Assembly: GCA_002328625.1 (NCBI GenBank)
Contig: DCVC01000090.1
Span: 1-5,519, forward strand
Direction: 5' to 3'
Source of the DNA: Bacteroidales bacterium UBA2198
GTDB taxonomy: Bacteria; Bacteroidota; Bacteroidia; Bacteroidales; VadinHA17
DNA: 5,519 nt
The translations under genes were made by a program, and so were the position numbers. The notes beneath the pieces were generated by a model. That model searched no databases and was not told the origin of the DNA. It saw only the letters and a list, made by a program, of their open reading frames with translations. Numbering within the stretch: position 1 is the first letter of the stretch; each line of letters starts with the position of its first letter. Shown here piece after piece: positions 1 to 5,519 of the stretch.

Positions 1-3000
1 ACGGCGATCATGTAGGTGTAAGGTACTCTTACACTGGAGTTAGGGTCTCTTCTGTCCTTAATCTTTTCGGTGCTGATTATTGTATTGAAATTAATATTTG
101 ATGCCTGAGCCATCAACACTCCTCTGAAATATGAGAAATAATACCATGTTGATTCATTGGCCTTAAGATAGATATCGATGAAGTCGCCCGAACGCCTGCG
201 TTGTATTTCAACAAATCCGTCAACATAAACATTTACAGGCTGGGATCCGACAAATCCCACACCTATTTTGCCCTGTGATCTGAAAGAGTTGGTTGTTTCA
301 TTCCAGAACAGATTTACATCGTTAAGAAACAGCTCGTAGGTAAACTCTCTTGGAAGATTTCTGGAAGTTCCGAATAAATTTATCTCCTCTTTTATTCTTG
401 AAGCTACCGTGATTCCCAGGAGATCTTTCATTGCCTTGTTGTTAAACTCGGAATTCAGATTGACCGGTCTTAGTGAGGGTATTAACCTGATTTCATCGCT
501 CATTGCTTTCAAAGCTTCATTTGAAAAGTGGAAATCCAGGGCAATAACTGCCTGCAGGGAGACTTTACCCGAATCCAGGGAGTGTATCACTCGTCCTGAT
601 GAAGTCATCTTCATAAGATCAAAATTGGCTCCGATATTTATTTCTCCTTCACCTGAAAGAACACAAAAGGTCTTGTCCAGGGAAGTGATATTACCGTGTA
701 AGGTTGGATCAATCAATTTTTCCAGAGAGGCAATGTTATATTTTCCGGATCTTTTGTCAAAGGAAAGAAAGCCTTTTGAATTTACCAGTCCGATATCTGT
801 CCAGGATTTTTGCTGTGAAAGAAATGCCGGATAGATATGAACAGAATCGATATTAATGTACGAACCGGAGTAAATAATATTGTCGTTGGAATCCCTTGGT
901 TTATCACCAATGGGGATCAGGATATTCTTTGGATCGAGTGCTGCCTTGAATTTGACGGGAAAACTTCTTATCTCTCTGCAATTTTGCACAATTCCGGCTG
1001 ATCCTGTGTAGTTAAGAAGATCTGACCGGGCTGACAGGTTAACATCACCTGCAAAGGAAAAGGCAGGGCTTAGCATAAATTTTTCGCTGGCGGCTATAAA
1101 TCCCCTGGCACTTGTGGTTAGTGTATCAACTGTTATCTCAGGGAAACTTATCTTTTGTATGCCTTTGTTTTCGTCAATATAATCATAAATTGCACTGCCC
1201 GAGTAGCGTTTTGAAGATTCAATATTTATTCTTGCAGAATGCAGGATATGGCGGTTATTGACGGCAACAACTGCATTTTGCAGGGTCTCTATCCTTGCCC
1301 TGCGTGTTATCTTGATTTTGCCGCCTGCAGGTTGAATAAGGGCATCTGCAATGTGAATATAATTTATATCCTCAGCTTCAATATATTCCTCATCAACACT
1401 GTATCTGCCTTTCCCTGAGGTGAAAGCAACAGTGTCTCTCAGATTATTTGTGGAAAAGAAAGTGGGTTTATCGAGACTGGAGAAGCTTAACCTCAGCAAC
1501 CTGTCGGGTGAAATAAGAGATGACCCGGTTTTGCCTTTTTGTTCCATACTGAGTATTTTATTCTCCATGTTATATTCAAAATCGGTCATGGTACATATGT
1601 ATTGTAACTCGGGGAATTTTACTACAGATGACCCTGTATTAAGATGAAAACGGGCTGTTTTCAAACCGAAATTGATATCAGTATTTGCATCTTCAGCGAT
1701 AAAAGCATAACCGCTGGTGGAAGGTGATTTTAGATTGTAATCAGCAGTATCTGCTTTTATTGTATAGGATTTAAAAGTGAAATGATTTGAATTTATTCTT
1801 GAGTCCGGCATATTAATTATGCCGGATCCACTGAGCAATCGTGGTGTAAGCTTCACGCTTCCATCAAGAAGTGTCCCATTATCAAACATGTTGAAATTCT
1901 GCCCTTTCCCGTTATAGGCCAGCCATTCATCCTCCCCGGGCAGCCATTTTATTCTGACATTCTCTCCTGTCAGATCAGGAAACAAACCGGAACCATCTCT
2001 ATTAATTTGAAAAAGCCTGGCCTCGGTAAGCATCGAATCAGGAAAAAGCTTAAACTCGTCCGACATTGTCGTTGAAGTCAGGTGTTTAAGTGTGCCTTTG
2101 CCTCTCATGCCTTTATTGCTCATGGTTATTTCATCAAAAAATCTTCCTTTTCCATCGTAAATTTCAACACCATCATCCGGAATGGTCATATTAAAACCAA
2201 GAGAATTATCCTGCTGAAAGGTCAGATGTTGTTTTGTTGGTTTGAGTATATTACCCGCATAGAACTCGCCGGTAAGATTTATGTCTTCAGCAGAGTAATG
2301 ATCGATGTTTTCGTACGAAAAAGGATCTATTTTAAAATAAAAATCTTTCTGTTGATATACACCGTCAAGCTCCGGTATCTTATCATAGAAAATATAAGAA
2401 TAAGTCACAGCGTTTATTATCGGATATTGACTGAGGCTTTTCAGGCCTGATTTATTATCAGGGTCATCAATGAACAGCTCCGCTGTTGTAAGCTGGATCA
2501 GATTGTTGATGTCACTTATCAGCGAATTACCATAATCATCTTTTTTGTCAGTTTCGACAGCTATTCTTATTGAGTCTATTTTCTGAAGATTAATCTTAAA
2601 AGTGTCGTAGCTGAACTTGAATTCATGGCCATAAATTGTAAACAAACCAGCCTGTACAACACCATCAAATTCAAAATTTCTGTTTTTCCCTATTACCAGT
2701 TGCCTGCCGTAGGGGTAAATAGCAACTCTCTGTGAATCGCTCAGAAAAACACCTGAAACTCCGTTGACGGTTAAACTGTAATCTTTGAGGTCCAGGAGAG
2801 CGTTATCGACAGGAGCCTTTGTTTCGCTCAGGATAGACATTACATCATAGTCTTTTTTCTTTGAATACGAATCGAGGTAATCGTTTGTTTTCTTCTTAAT
2901 GGTTATCTCATGATTTGATCGGTCATAAAAAATGAAACCTCTGTTTGCAAGTTCAATACATAAGCCGGTTACCATCTCTTCAGATTTATTAAGCCATTTG

Positions 3001-4421
3001 GCAAACTCGGTAACAGAAAACGTGTCAGAATAATACCATTCACTGAATTTTTTTATCCTGTTCAGCGGGTGGTAATCATCCAGCCCCATCATTCTCAGAA
3101 AATCGTCAGAATTGAAAAATGAGGAAGACTCAAAAAGTGCCTGTCCCAGAGAAGCACCTCGTGCTCTCGACAAAATAACCTTTGAGTTATTCATGTCCCA
3201 TGTCAGGTATTCGAAATACATGTCAAGGTTATGATATGAGTTGTAGTAAGGGCTTCTTGAAACAGGATTATTTGTACGGAAAAGGCTTACCTGCCTGTTT
3301 GTCGAGTTGTACGAAAATCCAAGATTTGAATGATAAATAGAATCTAAACCAAGAAAAATTGTTGCAGATGTCTCCTGGCTGTTCAATCCTGTTTTTGTAA
3401 AAAGAAACTCCCGGGAATTGACTTTTATAAAGAGAGAATCCCGTCTGAACAGGGTGATTTTTGCGGGTGCCGATCTCTCGCCTGTCCCCTTTACATTTGC
3501 ACCTTCAAATGCTAATCCTCCTTCGTAATTGATTCCTTCATAGAGGTCTTTTATCAAGAAGTGCTTTGTGTAGGTCTCGAAGCGGGGATATGTTGATTTT
3601 TCTTTGCTTGATATCACAGTTGCCTGATCGGACAATACACCATAAACAGACTCTCTGAAATATGTTTTATGGGTAAGCTTAGCTGAATCGCAGGTATAAT
3701 TATTCTTTGTAATATTGATTTCAAAATTGCCCAGTTCAGCAAACACGTCTGACTTGTCGTAACCTGCCTTTTCCCAGGTGACCAGCCCTTTTGTCCCTCT
3801 GAAAAGCTGCAAGTCAGGAAAATATGTTCCGGAAACATTATAAATTTCAGCACTGTCTCTTTGAAAATAGCACGTAAGAGTGGCATCTGAAAAAACAATT
3901 TTAAAAACGGTATCATGTTCGAACTCCAGTTCCTTGTTTTTGACCTTCCATTTAACAGTGCCGGTATTTATCAGCAGATTTTCCTTTATCAGCAGGCTGG
4001 TACTATGCACATAATTAGCAATGGACTGATTTGAAAACCTTGGACTGAAAAGCATTTCACTCAATCCTGTCAGCCAGTAACTTATGAATGCATCATCTCT
4101 TTTGTATTCAATAAAATCGTTTAGAGTTTTCAGGAATTCGTCGAAGTGTGGTATTGCCCTCATTTGCCTGCCGGTCAGCTGGGTTGAAAGGTCAAGGATC
4201 TGAATCATATTACTTTTACTGAAGGCCGAACTATCCCATCTGGATATAAAAGCACCCAGGTTGGTCTTTTGAGATTCAGAAAGATTGGGGCCCATGAATT
4301 CAATAAGTTCCTCCCTGAATTTTTCAGGTTCACCTGAAAAGACAGATTTTGCCTGGGAATAAGCAATTTGCGGCAACAGGAAAAAAAATGAAAAAAGGAA
4401 GATCGTGAGATTTCTAATCAT
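1..4421 (-). CDS. Giant exported beta-rich protein of unknown function (partial, C-terminus beyond left edge)
   Basis: An uninterrupted frame of 1473 codons runs from an ATG at 4421 to the left edge with no stop, so the C-terminus is missing. I do not recognise a named family. Residues 1-22 form a signal peptide (MIRNL, then a Phe/Leu-rich core, then AYS before Gln23). No cysteine follows the cleavage site, so it is not a lipoprotein; the mature protein should be periplasmic, outer-membrane-associated or secreted. Residues ~30-145 look helical. From ~150 onward short alternating beta-like strands dominate, with motifs such as GLVTWEK (212-218). Residues ~468-507 resemble a winged helix. Residues ~764-800 and ~865-960 are Gly/Asp/Ser-rich strand repeats vaguely like OstA/LptD or TamB-type beta folds. 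Residues ~1297-1336 are a helical insertion, and an aromatic YYFSYFRG stretch at 1427-1434 looks near-terminal. Starting 26 bases after tpiA, it is probably co-transcribed with it. That the frame is real is very likely; the function is unknown. Confidence 0.9.
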   Translation of the reverse strand, partial: MIRNLTIFLFSFFFLLPQIAYSQAKSVFSGEPEKFREELIEFMGPNLSESQKTNLGAFISRWDSSAFSKSNMIQILDLSTQLTGRQMRAIPHFDEFLKTLNDFIEYKRDDAFISYWLTGLSEMLFSPRFSNQSIANYVHSTSLLIKENLLINTGTVKWKVKNKELEFEHDTVFKIVFSDATLTCYFQRDSAEIYNVSGTYFPDLQLFRGTKGLVTWEKAGYDKSDVFAELGNFEINITKNNYTCDSAKLTHKTYFRESVYGVLSDQATVISSKEKSTYPRFETYTKHFLIKDLYEGINYEGGLAFEGANVKGTGERSAPAKITLFRRDSLFIKVNSREFLFTKTGLNSQETSATIFLGLDSIYHSNLGFSYNSTNRQVSLFRTNNPVSRSPYYNSYHNLDMYFEYLTWDMNNSKVILSRARGASLGQALFESSSFFNSDDFLRMMGLDDYHPLNRIKKFSEWYYSDTFSVTEFAKWLNKSEEMVTGLCIELANRGFIFYDRSNHEITIKKKTNDYLDSYSKKKDYDVMSILSETKAPVDNALLDLKDYSLTVNGVSGVFLSDSQRVAIYPYGRQLVIGKNRNFEFDGVVQAGLFTIYGHEFKFSYDTFKINLQKIDSIRIAVETDKKDDYGNSLISDINNLIQLTTAELFIDDPDNKSGLKSLSQYPIINAVTYSYIFYDKIPELDGVYQQKDFYFKIDPFSYENIDHYSAEDINLTGEFYAGNILKPTKQHLTFQQDNSLGFNMTIPDDGVEIYDGKGRFFDEITMSNKGMRGKGTLKHLTSTTMSDEFKLFPDSMLTEARLFQINRDGSGLFPDLTGENVRIKWLPGEDEWLAYNGKGQNFNMFDNGTLLDGSVKLTPRLLSGSGIINMPDSRINSNHFTFKSYTIKADTADYNLKSPSTSGYAFIAEDANTDINFGLKTARFHLNTGSSVVKFPELQYICTMTDFEYNMENKILSMEQKGKTGSSLISPDRLLRLSFSSLDKPTFFSTNNLRDTVAFTSGKGRYSVDEEYIEAEDINYIHIADALIQPAGGKIKITRRARIETLQNAVVAVNNRHILHSARINIESSKRYSGSAIYDYIDENKGIQKISFPEITVDTLTTSARGFIAASEKFMLSPAFSFAGDVNLSARSDLLNYTGSAGIVQNCREIRSFPVKFKAALDPKNILIPIGDKPRDSNDNIIYSGSYINIDSVHIYPAFLSQQKSWTDIGLVNSKGFLSFDKRSGKYNIASLEKLIDPTLHGNITSLDKTFCVLSGEGEINIGANFDLMKMTSSGRVIHSLDSGKVSLQAVIALDFHFSNEALKAMSDEIRLIPSLRPVNLNSEFNNKAMKDLLGITVASRIKEEINLFGTSRNLPREFTYELFLNDVNLFWNETTNSFRSQGKIGVGFVGSQPVNVYVDGFVEIQRRRSGDFIDIYLKANESTWYYFSYFRGVLMAQASNINFNTIISTEKIKDRRDPNSSVRVPYTYMIA
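1804..1826. repeat. Perfect 9-bp inverted repeat with 5-base loop inside the giant gene
   Basis: The arms TCCGGCATA (1804-1812) and TATGCCGGA (1818-1826) are exact reverse complements around the loop TTAAT. It lies within the coding frame, encoding roughly GSGIINMPDS at residues ~865-874. No T-tract follows on either strand, so it does not look like an intrinsic terminator. It could be a chance palindrome or a weak mRNA hairpin. Confidence 0.55.
4356..4421 (-). other. Signal peptide of the giant exported protein
   Basis: The first 22 codons encode a short basic start (Arg3), a hydrophobic core of Leu, Ile and Phe (residues 5-16), then Pro17 and an Ala-Tyr-Ser motif with small residues at -3 and -1. 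Cleavage is predicted after Ser22, leaving Gln23 as the mature N-terminus. It is a standard Sec/SPase I type signal. This also supports 4421 as the true start, because a later ATG would lose the signal. Confidence 0.85.
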
Positions 4422-4426
4422 CTGCT

Positions 4427-4432
4427 TTTTCC
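4427..4432 (-). promoter_or_regulatory. Possible weak ribosome binding site for the giant gene
   Basis: On the minus strand a purine run GGAAAA lies 5 bases upstream of the ATG at 4421, within the 26-base gap after the tpiA stop. It is a poor match to a consensus Shine-Dalgarno, which is common in Bacteroidota. Translation may also be helped by the close upstream tpiA stop. Confidence 0.4.
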
Positions 4433-4447
4433 GGATTTAATATCAGT

Positions 4448-5206
4448 TTAAACAGCCTCGACTATCGCACAGAAATCCTCTTTCTTAAGCGACGCTCCTC
4501 CGATAAGCCCTCCATCGACATCGGGTTTAGAAAAAATCTCAGATGCATTTGAAGGTTTACAGCTGCCTCCGTACAGAATTGATACATTTTCGGCTGTTTC
4601 ATTTCCGTATTTACCTTTTACCAGAGTGCGTATGTATTTGTGCATCTCCTGTGCCTGTTCAGGAGTTGCGGTCAATCCTGTTCCTATTGCCCATACGGGC
4701 TCATATGCAATTACTATCTTCTCAAAATCCTCCGGAGCCAGATTAAACAAACCATCTTCCAGCTGTTTTTTTACGACGGCAAAATGAATTTCCTGATCTC
4801 TTTCTTTAATTACCTCACCGCAACAGAAAATGACCTCAAGTCCGCTGTTTATTGCCTGAATGGTTTTTTTATTCAGTAGCAGATCATCCTCATGATAGTA
4901 TGTTCTTCTTTCGGAGTGTCCTATTATGACGAACCGGGCACCGGTACTCTTAATCATCCTGGCTGATACTTCCCCTGTGAATGCTCCTGAATCTTCAGAT
5001 GCACAATTCTGTGCGCCGAAAGCTAATTTTTTCTGATTTAGCATTTCTTTCATAACGGCCAGATGAATAAAGGGTGTACAAAGAATAATTTCGACCTTAA
5101 CATCAGTTTTATTCTTAAAATACTCATTTAAAGATCCTGCAAATTTTATTCCTTCCTCCAGATCCATGTTCATCTTCCAGTTCCCTGCAACAATTTTCTT
5201 TCTCAT
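4448..5206 (-). CDS. tpiA: Triosephosphate isomerase
   Basis: Cytoplasmic glycolytic and gluconeogenic enzyme that interconverts dihydroxyacetone phosphate and glyceraldehyde 3-phosphate. The complete 252-residue protein matches the usual bacterial length (~250) and the single TIM-barrel fold. Visible active-site elements, in order: AGNWKMN with Asn9 and Lys11; IIGHSERR with catalytic His97; FCCGE with the conserved structural Cys128; AYEPVWAIGTG with catalytic base Glu169 and flexible loop 6; YGGS at 212-215 and the GGLIGGASL region at 232-240, which bind substrate phosphate. All key residues are present, so the enzyme should be active. One small variation: Leu178 replaces the Lys frequent at the end of loop 6. 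The ATG start is fixed by the conserved N-terminal beta strand and a good ribosome binding site six bases upstream. It sits between a DoxX-like membrane gene (28-base gap) and the giant exported-protein gene (26-base gap), probably in one operon. Confidence 0.98.
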   Translation of the reverse strand: MRKKIVAGNWKMNMDLEEGIKFAGSLNEYFKNKTDVKVEIILCTPFIHLAVMKEMLNQKKLAFGAQNCASEDSGAFTGEVSARMIKSTGARFVIIGHSERRTYYHEDDLLLNKKTIQAINSGLEVIFCCGEVIKERDQEIHFAVVKKQLEDGLFNLAPEDFEKIVIAYEPVWAIGTGLTATPEQAQEMHKYIRTLVKGKYGNETAENVSILYGGSCKPSNASEIFSKPDVDGGLIGGASLKKEDFCAIVEAV

Positions 5207-5212
5207 AAAAAA

Positions 5213-5218
5213 TCCTTT
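5213..5218 (-). promoter_or_regulatory. Ribosome binding site of tpiA
   Basis: On the minus strand AAAGGA lies six bases before the tpiA ATG, separated by an A/T spacer. This is a clear Shine-Dalgarno match and is better than that of the downstream gene, which fits a highly expressed glycolytic enzyme. It supports the start at 5206. Confidence 0.65.
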
Positions 5219-5234
5219 AATTTTTAAGTTAATG

Positions 5235-5519
5235 TTATGATTTAAATCTGTTTTCCAACAATATATTTATCAACAGAAGTGCAATTGTAATTGACATTAT
5301 GACTATTATAACGTAAAGTGTACCATTTCTGTTATAAAGTTTCTCAATCTGCCTCGCAGTAATTTCATCTTTGAACCAGTTTTGTTCAGGCACATTTGCC
5401 CATGACCATTTTCCTATAATATTACCTTCCTTCAGCAGGATGTACCCCGGATTTGATCTTACCATTGTTTTTAACGTTATTTCATCAGCTGTGCAAAAAA
5501 CATGCCCGTTACTGTATTT
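5235..5519 (-). CDS. C-terminal part of a DoxX/BT_3928-family membrane protein (5' end beyond right edge)
   Basis: The frame is open from the right edge to a TAA at 5235-5237, giving 94 visible residues. An internal ATG at 5465 is not the likely start: the 18 codons before it are open and encode CTADEITLKT, which continues smoothly into the MVRSNPGYILLKEG motif. This motif resembles the end of the thioredoxin-like domain in BT_3928-type proteins (an N-terminal DoxX four-helix membrane domain followed by a soluble redox-fold domain), where NPG would be the cis-proline loop and the strand pair ILLKEGNIIGKWS follows. A final transmembrane helix spans visible residues ~67-88 (TLYVIIVIMSITIALLLINILL without its flanks), ending in a short ENRFKS tail. 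No CxxC motif falls in the visible part. The family is inferred from this motif and from the position just upstream of tpiA, an arrangement I recall from Bacteroides; the DoxX portion itself lies outside the window. The molecular function of the family is not established. Confidence 0.7.
   Translation of the reverse strand, partial: KYSNGHVFCTADEITLKTMVRSNPGYILLKEGNIIGKWSWANVPEQNWFKDEITARQIEKLYNRNGTLYVIIVIMSITIALLLINILLENRFKS

Noticed and set aside
409..834. Plus-strand open frame of 141 codons
   Set aside because: It lies wholly inside the giant minus-strand gene, has no recognisable domain, and its composition reads like an antisense shadow.
1420..1647. Plus-strand open frame of 75 codons
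   Set aside because: Antisense to the giant gene, with no family resemblance and no evident ribosome binding site.
2082..2450. Plus-strand open frame of 122 codons with hydrophobic stretches
   Set aside because: The hydrophobic, Ile/Phe-rich appearance comes from reading Lys/Asp/Asn-rich minus-strand codons backwards. It is fully covered by the giant gene.
3614..3916. Minus-strand open frame of 100 codons
   Set aside because: It is out of frame with the giant gene that covers it, and only the giant gene's frame gives a coherent exported protein here.
1..4421. Naming the giant protein TamB, AsmA or LptD
   Set aside because: TamB and AsmA normally carry an N-terminal membrane anchor rather than a cleaved signal, and the similarity to OstA-type strands is too weak by eye to transfer a name.
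4422..4447. Terminator or promoter between tpiA and the giant gene
   Set aside because: The 26 bases contain no hairpin with a T-run and no room for a Bacteroidota promoter with its -33 and -7 elements. A promoter inside the 3' end of tpiA cannot be excluded.
4543..4879. Two overlapping plus-strand frames
   Set aside because: Both are antisense to tpiA, whose identity is certain.
5235..5465. A stand-alone 76-residue single-helix membrane protein starting at the ATG at 5465
   Set aside because: The frame stays open upstream to the edge, and the conserved-looking motif DEITLKTMVRSNPG spans the ATG, so this Met is internal to a longer protein.

Overview
The window looks like part of a chromosome from a Bacteroidota bacterium, probably Bacteroidales or Marinilabiliales. 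The base composition is moderately AT-rich by eye, and intergenic gaps are short. The upstream gene fragment resembles the membrane-protein family named after Bacteroides thetaiotaomicron BT_3928, which I recall as a neighbour of tpiA in that group. All supportable genes lie on the minus strand and fill almost the whole window.

In transcription order (right to left): (1) 5519-5235 is the C-terminal end of a DoxX/BT_3928-like inner-membrane protein, cut by the right edge. (2) After 28 bases comes a complete tpiA (5206-4448), encoding a 252-residue triosephosphate isomerase with all catalytic residues. (3) After 26 more bases a very large open frame begins at 4421 and runs without a stop to the left edge (at least 1473 residues). 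It starts with a clear signal peptide and is mostly beta-strand-like repeats. Because no stop codon falls inside the window, this gene is easily missed if only closed reading frames are considered, yet it accounts for 80% of the sequence.

The three genes look like one transcription unit: same strand, short gaps, and no hairpin terminator between them. TpiA is cytoplasmic and glycolytic, whereas its two neighbours belong to the envelope (one membrane-bound, one exported). The operon is therefore probably a conserved chromosomal association rather than one pathway. I see no RNA genes, mobile elements, CRISPR arrays or phage features. The most interesting item is the giant exported protein. I cannot assign it a function. 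It has a helical N-terminal domain, a winged-helix-like module in the middle, segments loosely reminiscent of OstA/LptD-type beta repeats, and an aromatic-rich C-terminal region that looks close to the natural end.
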